From the IMG/VR virus record IMGVR_UViG_3300047310_000298, positions 1-25,887 of that record: 25,887 nt of DNA. One strand, given 5' to 3'. A model generated the notes under the pieces. That model searched no databases. It saw only the letters and a list, made by a program, of their open reading frames with translations, and was not told the origin of the DNA. The translations under genes and the position numbers were made by a program. Source of the DNA: a virus. Positions 6,105 through 13,095 of this stretch are shown in pieces; position 1 is the stretch's first letter, and every line of letters begins with the position of its first letter.

Positions 6105-6886
6105 CCATGAACGTACAAGACACAACCGATGCAAAGCCGGTCGTCTATGCCGCGGCGCCGACTTATATCCGGCACAGCCCAAGCGCCTTGAATTTATTCT
6201 GCGCCTCGCCCGCCATGTTCGTGCTCGAGCGGGTGCTGGGCTTGCGCCAGCCGGTCGGCGTGCCAGCCCACCGCGGCGTCGCGGTCGAGGACGGCGTGAC
6301 GTTTGGGTTGCTGAACCCAACGGCGGATTTCAAAGCCTGTAACGAAGTGGCGTTTCTCAAATACGACACGCTTTCCGCCATGTCGGTCGATGAGCGGCGC
6401 GAAAAGTACCGCGGCAACATTCCCGACATGGTGGCGCAAGCGCTTGAAGAGCTGCGCCCGTACGGCGTGCCGTCAGAGTGCCAGGGATCGGTCGAGTGGA
6501 AGCCGGATGGGCTCAAACTGCCGATCTTCGGCTACTACGATTTCCATTGGGCCGAGCACAACATCACGACGGACCTGAAAACAACCGAGCGCATGCCGTC
6601 AGAGATCAGGGTCAACCACGCCAAGCAGGTGTCACTCTACGTCACAAGCAACAACGCCGCGGCGCGCATCACCTACGCAACACCGAAAAAGTGCCAGACT
6701 TACACCGTCGAAAATATCGACGCGCACAGGGCAGCGCTTTACCAAACCGCCTTGCATGTCGAGAAATTCCTGAATCAATCCGACGATCCGCAATTCTTCG
6801 TCGATATCACCGTGCCTGACCTGGAAAGTTTCTATTGGACCGGGCCAGAGGCGCGCGCGCTGGCGTTCCAATACTGGCATATCTGA
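6101..6886 (+). CDS. PD-(D/E)XK nuclease of Cas4/RecB type
   Basis: 261 aa. The motif series fits the RecB/Cas4-like exonuclease family: N-terminal SPSALNLFCASPAMFVLERVLG (a serine-rich 'S-x-L-x-x-F-xx-CP' like entry), AHRGVAVEDG (His57, Glu63), GYYDFHW (Asp147), ITTDLKTTER (Asp158, Lys160) and QVSLY (Gln176, Tyr180). No four-cysteine cluster for an iron-sulfur centre is evident. The likely role is a phage exonuclease for recombination or genome processing. It precedes a candidate ssDNA-binding protein, the usual exo/SSB pairing. Confidence 0.85.
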   Translation: MTMNVQDTTDAKPVVYAAAPTYIRHSPSALNLFCASPAMFVLERVLGLRQPVGVPAHRGVAVEDGVTFGLLNPTADFKACNEVAFLKYDTLSAMSVDERREKYRGNIPDMVAQALEELRPYGVPSECQGSVEWKPDGLKLPIFGYYDFHWAEHNITTDLKTTERMPSEIRVNHAKQVSLYVTSNNAAARITYATPKKCQTYTVENIDAHRAALYQTALHVEKFLNQSDDPQFFVDITVPDLESFYWTGPEARALAFQYWHI

Positions 6887-6889
6887 AAT

Positions 6890-6933
6890 TTCCCCAACAA
6901 CGGGGAATGGCAACGCTGCAAGCCTATTGCAGC
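6890..6933 (+). other. Two short hairpins in the nuclease/SSB-like spacer
   Basis: TTCCCC/GGGGAA (6890-6907, loop 6) and GCTGCA/TGCAGC (6915-6933, loop 7) lie side by side just before the RBS AGGAGAG of the next gene. No T tract. They may be mRNA structure between two cistrons; function unknown. Confidence 0.35.
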
Positions 6934-6949
6934 CCTTTAGGAGAGTACC

Positions 6950-7654
6950 ATGAGTGTGTTTGGATTTTCCACCGAGACGGCGGAAAGCGGCGACTTTCTG
7001 CCGATCATAAAATACGATGCACGATCGGGGCGCTGGTTCCGCGTCGATCGAACCGAAACGGCCAACGGTTTTGTCGGTGAGCCGGTCGACATCACGGCAA
7101 TTTTCAAGGTCATCGCCGACTTTGAAAACGTCGAGGTCGGCTGGATCAATTTCGTGGCCGGGTCGGCGCCGGATTTCCGGCTGGTGCCGATCGGCAGCCG
7201 CTTGCCGCCGCGGCCGTCCGACGTCCACAAAAACGGGATCCGCTTCATGGTGAAGCTGTCGACCGAGTGCGCGGCCGGACAACCGCCGTTACGCGAGGTG
7301 GCGGGGACGTCAAAGGCGTTCCTGTCGGGGCTCCAGGCGGTCTATCTGCAGTACAAGGCAGAGGCTTCCAAAAATCCCGGCAAGCTGCCCGTGATCATCA
7401 TGGAAAAGTCGACGCCGGTTAAAAGCGGCACGGGCGAGCGGCAATCGACCAACTACCACCCGACGTTCAGGATCGTGGCCTGGGTTCCGCGCGGCGATCT
7501 GGAATTCTCGCCCAAGGCGGGCGCGACGGGCTTTGAGAACGAGACGGCACCAACAACGCAACCGATGGCGCCCTCGACCGGCTCGACAAGAGTTGCACCA
7601 CCACCGCCGCAAGCCAAAACCGCCGTGCCCGACGTCATGGCTGATTTCGGCTGA
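6950..7654 (+). CDS. Putative phage ssDNA-binding/annealing protein
   Basis: 234 aa. No named family is certain. The N-terminal ~190 residues look beta-rich, resembling an OB-fold-type layout (FLPIIKYDARSGRWFRVDR; VEVGWINFVAGSAPDFRLVP). The C-terminal 45 residues are a disordered Pro/Thr/Ala linker ending in DVMADFG, reminiscent of the acidic-hydrophobic tip of SSB proteins, though less acidic than usual. The position between a Cas4/RecB-like exonuclease and a prim-pol/helicase supports ssDNA binding. RBS AGGAGAG. The assignment rests mostly on context. Confidence 0.6.
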   Translation: MSVFGFSTETAESGDFLPIIKYDARSGRWFRVDRTETANGFVGEPVDITAIFKVIADFENVEVGWINFVAGSAPDFRLVPIGSRLPPRPSDVHKNGIRFMVKLSTECAAGQPPLREVAGTSKAFLSGLQAVYLQYKAEASKNPGKLPVIIMEKSTPVKSGTGERQSTNYHPTFRIVAWVPRGDLEFSPKAGATGFENETAPTTQPMAPSTGSTRVAPPPPQAKTAVPDVMADFG

Positions 7655-7664
7655 GTAAAAAAGC

Positions 7665-7698
7665 GGGGCCGGAAGAGGTCTGACGCTCTCCCGGTCCC
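7665..7698. other. Strong hairpin after the SSB-like gene
   Basis: A 13-pair stem with one mismatch (7665-7677 with 7686-7698, loop of 8) starts 10 bases past the stop codon. There is no T tract on its right, but an A6 run (7657-7662) lies on its left, so it is arranged as a terminator for leftward (antisense) transcripts or as a 3'-end stabiliser of the upstream mRNA. Confidence 0.5.
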
Positions 7699-7775
7699 TA
7701 CACCTGACAGAAACAACAGCGAGCGTCCCCATCATAGGTGCAAGCGTGGTTGTAACTGGCATTTCGATTCCTGTT

Positions 7776-7808
7776 GAGGGGCGGGGCCTATGATGGGCTC
7801 CGCCCCTC
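7776..7808 (+). promoter_or_regulatory. Hairpin enclosing the RBS and start codon of the primase
   Basis: GAGGGGCGG (7776-7784) pairs perfectly with CCGCCCCTC (7800-7808); four further inner pairs (one G-T) leave a loop of about 7 bases, 7789-7795. The two tandem ATG codons (7790 and 7793) sit in that loop and the Shine-Dalgarno GAGGGG is buried in the stem. This would repress translation unless opened. Confidence 0.65.
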
Positions 7809-9862
7809 ACATTGATTTTGATCCTGACTTTGCCGGTCCCGGTGAATGGGCGGCGATGTACCGCTCGCTCGGTCTGCAGGTGATCCCCTGCTACATGCCG
7901 GACGAGGCGCCGAAAGGCACGCCCTGGAAGCGGCCGAAGCTTGCGGAGTGGACCGAGTACCGCAAAAACCTGGCGCCGCAAGCCACCTTCGAGCGCTGGT
8001 ACGGCAAAGGCGGCGAACACGTCGGCCGCTCCAATATGGGCATTGTGACCGGCATGGCGTCCGGCAACGTGCTTGTGATCGACTTGGACGACCACAAGAC
8101 GCCAAGCGCCGCGGCGTGGTGGCATGACCTGATCGAGTCTGAAAATTCCGGCCTCGACCCCGAGACGGTCGAGCAGCACACAGGCGGCGGCGGACGGCAG
8201 AAACTCTTTCGCTTCCCCGAAGGCTTCCGGGCGCCAACCAACCGCACCTCGATCGGCGTCGATATCAGGGGCACCGGCGGCTTTGCCTTGTTGCCGCCAT
8301 CACGGCACGAATCCGGCCATGTCTACGAGTGGGCGAAAGGCCATGCCCCGTGGGAAACGGAAATAGCAACCGCGCCGCAATGGTTGCTCGACGCCGTTGA
8401 AATGCTGGTCGAGGCGCATGGCGGCGACACGTCCGTTCCTCGTGAAACAACCGCCTCTCCCGGCCATGACTTTGACGATTTCGGCCACCGTACGGACGGC
8501 CGCGAGGCCTACATGGCGCGGGTGGTGTGGGCCTCGATCCTCGATCACAAACGGGAAAACCCGATCGGCCGTCCGTCTGACACCGAACAGCAATTGCGCG
8601 CGTCGGTCGCCTATTCGACCTATGAGCGTTCCGTCGTTTCACGTCTAAGCGGCGCCGCTAAAACCGAGCTGTTGGAACGGGAAGGCCGCGGGCCTACGGC
8701 CTTTTTGGGCAAGTGGCGGGCCTCGATGCGCCATTGGGACGATCGGGTGGCTGAGGAAGCTGCAAAACCAAAGCGTCAATTGACGCCATCGCCAGCACCA
8801 ATTGACGCCAAGCCCACGATCGACCCCGCAACCGGCAAGCCGTTGCCGCTGATCCTGACGGCGGCTGAGTTCGTCGCCGGTTTTACCCCGCCAGCCTACC
8901 TTGTCGACGGGATCCTGCAGCGCGGCTATCTGTATTCGCTCACCGCCCGCACCGGCCACGGCAAGACGGCGCTGGCGATGTATATGGCGCAGTGCATCGC
9001 GCGCGGCCTTCCCATGCACGGGCGCGAGGTCAAATCCGGCACGGTCCTGCTGCTGGCTGGCGAGAACCCCGACGATATCCGGGCGCGGTTGCTGGTGCTG
9101 GCGGACGCCTACGGCTTTGCGGCTGAATCCCTCAAAATGCGGTTCGTGGCCGGCGTGATCAATATCGAGGCACAGTTGCCCGTGATCGAGGCGGCGGCGA
9201 AAGGGATCGACGATCTCGTGCTGGTGATCGTGGACACGGCGGCGGCGTATTTCCTGGGCGATGACGCCAATTCGAACGCCTTGCAGGGCGGCTACGCGCG
9301 GTTGCTGCGGCGGCTGACGTTCCTTCCCGGCAAACCGGCTGTGCTGGTCAACTGCCATCCGATCAAGAATGCCACGCAGGACAATTTGCTGCCGATGGGG
9401 GGCTCGGCATTCGTCAATGAGGTGGACGGTAACCTGACGCTATGGGCGGACGGCGAAAAGCAGATTGTTTTGCATTGGCTCGGCAAGTTCCGCGGGCCGG
9501 AATTTGAACCGGTCGCTTTCGAGATCAGGACGGCTGAAAGCGCGCGGGTGAGGGACGCGGAGGGGCGGCTGATGCCCTCTGTCATTGCAGTTCCGATCGC
9601 CGAGAGCTCGGTCGAAGCGGGTGAAGCCCGTATCGAGACGGATGAAAACCGCGTCCTCGAGATCATGGCAGCGAACGAGGACATTTCGTTTGCGAGCATC
9701 GCAATCAAGGCGGGGTTTGTGAACGAGGGGCGCCCAAGCAAACCGAAAGTGCAGCGCATCATGCGGGCGTTGCTCGCATACGGTTTCGTGACGCAATTTC
9801 GAAACAAGAAGTACCGGATTACCAAAAAAGGGGAGGACGCAATTGGCTACGAAGGTAAATGA
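7790..9862 (+). CDS. Prim-pol / AAA helicase replication protein
   Basis: 690 aa, a primase-helicase fusion. Residues ~15-200 are a bifunctional DNA primase/polymerase (prim-pol) domain: VIDLDD (96-101, metal-binding acidic pair), HTGGGGRQKLF (130-140, GG motif where relatives usually have GG-x-H) and GVDIRGTGGFALLPPS (156-171, third acidic residue). Residues ~365-560 form a RepA/AAA_25-like P-loop ATPase: Walker A ARTGHGKT (386-393), Walker B DLVLVIVDT (475-483) and NCHPIKNA (521-528), with a winged-helix-like C-terminus (DENRVLEIMAANEDISF onward). It should prime and unwind phage DNA at the origin. A candidate iteron cluster directly follows. GTP/ATP preference cannot be judged. Confidence 0.9.
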   Translation: MMGSAPHIDFDPDFAGPGEWAAMYRSLGLQVIPCYMPDEAPKGTPWKRPKLAEWTEYRKNLAPQATFERWYGKGGEHVGRSNMGIVTGMASGNVLVIDLDDHKTPSAAAWWHDLIESENSGLDPETVEQHTGGGGRQKLFRFPEGFRAPTNRTSIGVDIRGTGGFALLPPSRHESGHVYEWAKGHAPWETEIATAPQWLLDAVEMLVEAHGGDTSVPRETTASPGHDFDDFGHRTDGREAYMARVVWASILDHKRENPIGRPSDTEQQLRASVAYSTYERSVVSRLSGAAKTELLEREGRGPTAFLGKWRASMRHWDDRVAEEAAKPKRQLTPSPAPIDAKPTIDPATGKPLPLILTAAEFVAGFTPPAYLVDGILQRGYLYSLTARTGHGKTALAMYMAQCIARGLPMHGREVKSGTVLLLAGENPDDIRARLLVLADAYGFAAESLKMRFVAGVINIEAQLPVIEAAAKGIDDLVLVIVDTAAAYFLGDDANSNALQGGYARLLRRLTFLPGKPAVLVNCHPIKNATQDNLLPMGGSAFVNEVDGNLTLWADGEKQIVLHWLGKFRGPEFEPVAFEIRTAESARVRDAEGRLMPSVIAVPIAESSVEAGEARIETDENRVLEIMAANEDISFASIAIKAGFVNEGRPSKPKVQRIMRALLAYGFVTQFRNKKYRITKKGEDAIGYEGK

Positions 9863-9873
9863 CGTGGAACTAT

Positions 9874-10072
9874 CGTATCGATTTGCCCCGATACGAAAAT
9901 GGTCGTTTTTGTCAACGTATCAGCCCCGATACGGAGGCAAATACGACGTGACGAATTTCGACAAGGTGATGAGTTTGTTTCGAAATTTCGTATCACTCTA
10001 CGATACGAGGTTACTCATAACCTCGTCGTATCGTATTTCTTCCCTCTATAGGGGGTGTGGGGGGGAAATACG
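9874..10072. repeat. ATACG/CGTAT iteron cluster, candidate replication origin
   Basis: Ten copies of ATACG or its complement CGTAT in 200 bp: 9874, 9891, 9916, 9929, 9941, 9989, 10003, 10027, 10032 and 10068. Six are in the longer form CGATACG/CGTATCG or CGTATCA. Three occur as facing pairs (9874/9889, 9916/9927, 9989/10001). A large dyad spans 9999-10036: TACGATACGAGGTTA pairs with TAACCTCG...TATCGTA around the loop CTCA, with one 3-base bulge. Chance would give about 0.4 copies in this length. The gene-poor location directly after the primase-helicase suggests an origin or a regulator-binding array. The 77-codon frame running through it is probably not a gene. Confidence 0.6.
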
Positions 10073-10678
10073 ATGAGCAAAGACCCGTTAGCGAGTTCCC
10101 AATCCTGGGCCATGACGGCGGGAACTTACATCACGGCGCAAAGCTATATCGACGGCGCCGACCAGGTGGCTGTCGAGGCGGAACGCAAATGGGGCGTTGG
10201 CCGATTAAGGCTTTTGGTTAGCGCCGAGCTGCGCGAGAAATTCGACAGGCAGCGCTACCTTTTCAATCAGGCGATCTGGCATGGCGACCTTGAAGCAGTG
10301 CGGCGGGAAGCCGCGCGCATGGCAACGGCGTGGTGGGCGCTGGATAAGGCGGCGATGGCAGAAAACAAAAGTCCGCTGGCGCGCGAGGTCTGGGAGGTGC
10401 CGCTTGCGGACGGAACGGTTGCCGTGATTGTTCCCGATTCCCATCAAGCCCATGCCGCGGTAGCGGAGGGGCGCAAGGTCGCGGTTTACACGCTGGAAGA
10501 GATCGGACGTTTGCTGTCGGACTATCGTGCCACGGTCGACGCCAAGCTGACGTTTCCGGGTGCGACCGTGACGGCGGTGAGAACGCCGCACGGTGATCCA
10601 TTGGATCGGTTTGCCGATACCGATTTGCCGCTCGATGCACCTTTTGACGATCCGGTTCCGCATTTCGGGGGGGCATAG
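10073..10678 (+). CDS. Hypothetical protein, 201 aa
   Basis: Starts at ATG 10073 behind a G-rich RBS (GGGGGGGAAA); an upstream GTG is less likely. It has an Ala-rich helical N-terminal half (KWGVGRLRLLVSAELREKFDRQRYLF), then a beta segment (EVPLADGTVAVIVPDSHQA) and an acidic, proline-rich tail (DTDLPLDAPFDDPVP). Found beside replication genes; no family named. Confidence 0.75.
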   Translation: MSKDPLASSQSWAMTAGTYITAQSYIDGADQVAVEAERKWGVGRLRLLVSAELREKFDRQRYLFNQAIWHGDLEAVRREAARMATAWWALDKAAMAENKSPLAREVWEVPLADGTVAVIVPDSHQAHAAVAEGRKVAVYTLEEIGRLLSDYRATVDAKLTFPGATVTAVRTPHGDPLDRFADTDLPLDAPFDDPVPHFGGA

Positions 10679-10682
10679 GGTC

Positions 10683-11207
10683 ATGTCACGCCGGAAAGTC
10701 ATGGCGGTCAGGGAAGCGAGCGGGCGGGTCAAGCGTGAATCCCATTTGCCGTCGCCGGCCGAGGTGACGCGGTTACGGGACGCTGCATTGGCGGGCATGC
10801 GCGACGCGGTATGGGGGTCGACGCTGGGGTACCTGTTCCTGGCGGGCAAGATCAACGCGGTTCAGTTTGCCGCTGGCAAACACTGGAATGAACTGGCAGC
10901 GGACTATGCGCGGGCGACGCTGGCTCCCAGGTCGCCAAGATCGGCCAACCTTGACCCCAAGGGCGGAACACCCGCCGATCCCGATAGCGCGCAGGGGCGC
11001 AGGGAAGCCCGTAGGCAGGTTTTGACCTTAGAGGACTATGAAGAGGCCTTGAACGTTTTAAAACGTCTGGGTGCCCCGGTTGCGCGTGCCGTATTCGATA
11101 TTTGCGAGGGGGGTAGGGTTCCGGGTGGGGTTGCCGAGCTGCAAAACCTCAAAAGAGGACTTTCCGCACTGGCGGGGGCCGAGGGCCGGAAAGGTCAGCG
11201 GTCCTGA
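10683..11207 (+). CDS. Hypothetical protein, 174 aa
   Basis: Start at ATG 10683, 4 bases after the previous stop; an earlier in-frame ATG lies deep inside the upstream gene and was rejected. The N-terminus is very basic (SRRKVMAVREASGRVKRE), the centre has helices (RDAALAGMRDAVWGS ... AVQFAAGKHWNELAADYARAT) and the C-terminus a further helical region. DNA binding is possible from charge alone. Last gene of the replication block. Confidence 0.75.
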   Translation: MSRRKVMAVREASGRVKRESHLPSPAEVTRLRDAALAGMRDAVWGSTLGYLFLAGKINAVQFAAGKHWNELAADYARATLAPRSPRSANLDPKGGTPADPDSAQGRREARRQVLTLEDYEEALNVLKRLGAPVARAVFDICEGGRVPGGVAELQNLKRGLSALAGAEGRKGQRS

Positions 11208-11251
11208 CGCTTTACGAAAACCCGTTTTCCACATTTCCGTAAAATAATTCC

Positions 11252-11291
11252 ATACGCCCCCTTGACGTAATACGTCTGAGGGGCGTATACG
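11252..11291 (+). promoter_or_regulatory. Palindromic promoter element, copy 1
   Basis: The 37-bp core 11252-11288 has outer arms ATACGCCCC/GGGGCGTAT and inner arms GACGT/ACGTC around AAT, both centred on 11270. TTGACG (11262-11267) and TATACG (11286-11291), 18 bp apart, form a sigma70-type promoter, so a bound dimer would cover it. Transcription would begin near 11298, ahead of the 63-aa gene. A GATTC (GANTC) site starts at the last base of the -10. Confidence 0.75.
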
Positions 11292-11325
11292 ATTCCTATC
11301 GCAATGCAAACAAGGGAATTGAGCA

Positions 11326-11517
11326 ATGGATATCGACCAAATTCGCGACAGGGCGTCGCTGCTTTCGGAAAATGAATGGAGTTTTATCGTCAAGCTCCTG
11401 GCCTACGAGATCGAATGCAACGAAAACGCCACGGCGAAAACCGCGCTTGGCAAGCTGATCGCGCCGACAATCACAATGGCGGAACGTACCGCGCGTCAGC
11501 GGGCGGAACGTATTTAA
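11326..11517 (+). CDS. Hypothetical protein, 63 aa
   Basis: Begins MDIDQIRDRASLLSENEWSF and looks all-helical with an Arg-rich C-terminus (TARQRAERI). First gene behind palindromic promoter copy 1. RBS AAGGGA. No family recognised. Confidence 0.7.
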   Translation: MDIDQIRDRASLLSENEWSFIVKLLAYEIECNENATAKTALGKLIAPTITMAERTARQRAERI

Positions 11518-11528
11518 CCAAAAAGCGA

Positions 11529-11560
11529 ACCGATTGAGGGATTGCACTCCCTCAATCGGT
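11529..11560. other. Perfect 13-bp hairpin between two small genes
   Basis: ACCGATTGAGGGA (11529-11541) pairs perfectly with 11548-11560 around the loop TTGCAC. There is no T run to the right; an A5 run (11520-11524) lies to the left, so it would act as a terminator only for leftward transcripts. It may be an mRNA-stabilising or processing structure in the operon. Confidence 0.6.
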
Positions 11561-11592
11561 CCTGACCAAAAACCCCTGTTAGGAGGGATCAA

Positions 11593-11817
11593 ATGGCTAC
11601 CCAAGACTACAATTTTCAGGATCGCATGGCGAGCGGCAAGGACAATAATCACGAACGGCGTCAGCGCGGTTTGCCAGCCGGGACGAACGCAAAGGGCTGG
11701 CAGTTCGAACGGTCCTATGGCGGTCACGATGAATGGTTCGCCAAGTGGCGGACGCGCTGGATATCCGATTGCTACGAGATCCAGCGGACGTTTCTCAAGA
11801 CTGCGGAGGGGGTGTGA
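11593..11817 (+). CDS. Hypothetical protein, 74 aa
   Basis: The N-terminus is polar (MATQDYNFQDRMASGKDNNH) and the C-terminal half aromatic and basic (GGHDEWFAKWRTRWISD). Strong RBS AGGAGGG. Stop lies one base before the next ATG. Unknown function. Confidence 0.7.
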   Translation: MATQDYNFQDRMASGKDNNHERRQRGLPAGTNAKGWQFERSYGGHDEWFAKWRTRWISDCYEIQRTFLKTAEGV

Positions 11818-11818
11818 C

Positions 11819-12010
11819 ATGGCGATTTGCGGTTTGCCTGGACAATTCGATTTGCCGGGGACGGCAGGATCGAACGCGGATTTGCTGGCGCGCAGATCCG
11901 CTCAACCGCTGAGGCCGGCGCGCGCACAACTGGCGTGCGATGCCGGTCTTTTCGGAGACGAAAAAAACCAGCTCGATTTGCTCGAGCGGTTTGCTGATCC
12001 GGTTTGCTGA
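11819..12010 (+). CDS. Small protein with clamp-binding-like motif
   Basis: 63 aa beginning MAICGLPGQFDLPGTAGSN. Near the C-terminus is NQLDLLERF, whose QLDLL resembles the bacterial beta-clamp-binding pentapeptide QL(S/D)LF; GQFDLP near the N-terminus is a weaker echo. No fold recognised. Binding to the host sliding clamp is speculative. The RBS (GGAGGGGG) is inside the preceding gene. The stop codon is part of one of the CGGTTTGC repeats. Confidence 0.55.
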   Translation: MAICGLPGQFDLPGTAGSNADLLARRSAQPLRPARAQLACDAGLFGDEKNQLDLLERFADPVC

Positions 12011-12041
12011 TTTGCGTTTGCGGTTTGCTTCACCGGTTTGC
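11987..12041. repeat. Four CGGTTTGC direct repeats
   Basis: Copies start at 11987, 12000, 12021 and 12034 (spacing 13, 21, 13). Further single copies lie at 11667, 11830 and 15579. All point the same way. The cluster covers the end of one gene and the leader of the HTH gene, so it may be an operator or iteron set; it may equally be local duplication. Confidence 0.5.
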
Positions 12042-12070
12042 CGATTTGGCTGGAGGAAAGGAAAAGGGAA

Positions 12071-12286
12071 ATGAAAATGACACCGGCACAATTCCGAATT
12101 GCGATCGATAAATTCGGACTGTCGCAGCAGCGCGCGGCGGAATTTTTCGGGTATTCGCCGCGACAGGGGCAGCGATGGGCCTTGGGCGAAACGGAAATCC
12201 CCGTATCGGTTGCCTACCTGATCGCGGAAATGATCAGGCACAAGGTAACGCCCGAGGAACTGATCAAGCGCCATTCCAAGAAATAA
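12071..12286 (+). CDS. Cro/XRE-like HTH DNA-binding protein
   Basis: 71 aa from ATG 12071, with RBS AAAAGGGA; an upstream ATG at 12038 lacks a good RBS. Residues 3-45 (MTPAQFRIAIDKFGLSQQRAAEFFGYSPRQGQRWALGE) are a typical phage HTH: L-SQ--AA-FFG-S-R--QRW--GE. It lies between palindromic promoter copies 1 and 2, so it is a natural candidate for the protein binding them. That link is inferred from position only. Confidence 0.85.
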   Translation: MKMTPAQFRIAIDKFGLSQQRAAEFFGYSPRQGQRWALGETEIPVSVAYLIAEMIRHKVTPEELIKRHSKK

Positions 12287-12291
12287 ACGCT

Positions 12292-12331
12292 ATACGCCCC
12301 CTTGACGTAATACGTCTGAGGGGCGTATAAG
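12292..12331 (+). promoter_or_regulatory. Palindromic promoter element, copy 2
   Basis: The 37-bp core 12292-12328 is identical to copy 1, including TTGACG (12302-12307); the -10 is TATAAG (12326-12331). It drives the 85-aa/134-aa gene pair. Flanking sequence is unrelated to copy 1, so the conserved unit is sharply limited to the dyad. Confidence 0.75.
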
Positions 12332-12360
12332 CATGACAGTTGAAACAAGGGGAAAAGACA

Positions 12361-12618
12361 ATGTTGCAGATATTCAAGGCCTCGCTGGAAACACGCAATT
12401 TTTCATTCGAGGCGTACGGCTATAGCGAAGTGGAAGCGCACTACATCATGCGGCAGGTGTGGGCGAAGCATCGACGTCAGCTTGGCGCAACCGACACTTG
12501 GGCCGATGTTGAGGAAAGCGTGAACGTACAAGAGATCATCGTGAATGCTGGTTATCGTGACGGGACATTGATCCATCGACAGACAAAAGCGAGGGGAAAG
12601 AAAAATGAAAACGCTTGA
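12361..12618 (+). CDS. Hypothetical protein, 85 aa
   Basis: Start at ATG 12361 (MLQIFKASLETRNFSFEAYG) behind AAGGGGA; an upstream TTG was rejected. Mixed alpha/beta with a basic C-terminal tail (HRQTKARGKKNENA). It overlaps the next gene by 14 bases. Unknown function. Confidence 0.7.
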   Translation: MLQIFKASLETRNFSFEAYGYSEVEAHYIMRQVWAKHRRQLGATDTWADVEESVNVQEIIVNAGYRDGTLIHRQTKARGKKNENA

Positions 12619-13009
12619 ACAATTTATCACGGAACACGGTCTGAAAATGAACTGGCGTACCGTTGATACGAATCCGAATTTTGCCTCCGACGAAAAATGG
12701 ATGGCGAGTGCTCATCATTTCCGTTGCGTGATCCGCAAGGGCAAGCGGGGAATGACGGTAGGCTATAGTCAGGGGTCAGGCGTAACCACTGATCCGACAT
12801 TGCCGGACGTGTTGAACTGCCTCGCGATGGATGCCAGCGCATTGCAATCCTCTTTCGAGGAATGGTGCGGCGAATATGGTTATGACGTTGACAGCCGCAA
12901 GGCGGAAAAGATTTTCCGAATCTGCCGCCGTCAGGGGCAAAGCCTGTTGCGGATATTGGGTGGTCAAGCTGCGCTTGATGACCTGATGTACCAGACCGAA
13001 AGATTATAA
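12605..13009 (+). CDS. Conserved-looking phage hypothetical, 134 aa
   Basis: Begins MKTLEQFITEHGLKMNWRTV. The middle (FRCVIRKGKRGMTVGYSQGSG) is beta-like; the C-terminal half (EEWCGEYGYDVDSRKAEKIF onward) is helical. The layout resembles a widespread small phage protein of unknown role, often near early promoters. RBS AGGGGA inside the preceding gene. Confidence 0.75.
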   Translation: MKTLEQFITEHGLKMNWRTVDTNPNFASDEKWMASAHHFRCVIRKGKRGMTVGYSQGSGVTTDPTLPDVLNCLAMDASALQSSFEEWCGEYGYDVDSRKAEKIFRICRRQGQSLLRILGGQAALDDLMYQTERL

Positions 13010-13018
13010 ATAATTGCA

Positions 13019-13058
13019 ATACGCCCCCTTGACGTAATACGTCTGGGGGGCGTATATT
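13019..13058 (+). promoter_or_regulatory. Palindromic promoter element, copy 3
   Basis: Core 13019-13055 differs from copies 1 and 2 by one base (A to G at 13046), which makes the dyad longer by one pair. TTGACG is at 13029-13034 and the -10, TATATT (13053-13058), is the best of the three. It heads the seven-gene unit that ends at 15150. Confidence 0.75.
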
Positions 13059-13095
13059 ACCGGACATGGAAAAAGAGCAACACGGAGTTAGGAAC

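Noticed and set aside
7310-8179. Long minus-strand frame (289 codons)
   Set aside because: Lies opposite the SSB-like and prim-pol genes, Arg/His-rich, no leftward promoter or RBS; a shadow of GC-rich coding.
9843-10076. 77-codon plus-strand frame through the repeat cluster
   Set aside because: It begins at a TTG inside the primase end, has no good RBS, and its residues merely mirror the ATACG repeats. A non-coding repeat region explains it better.
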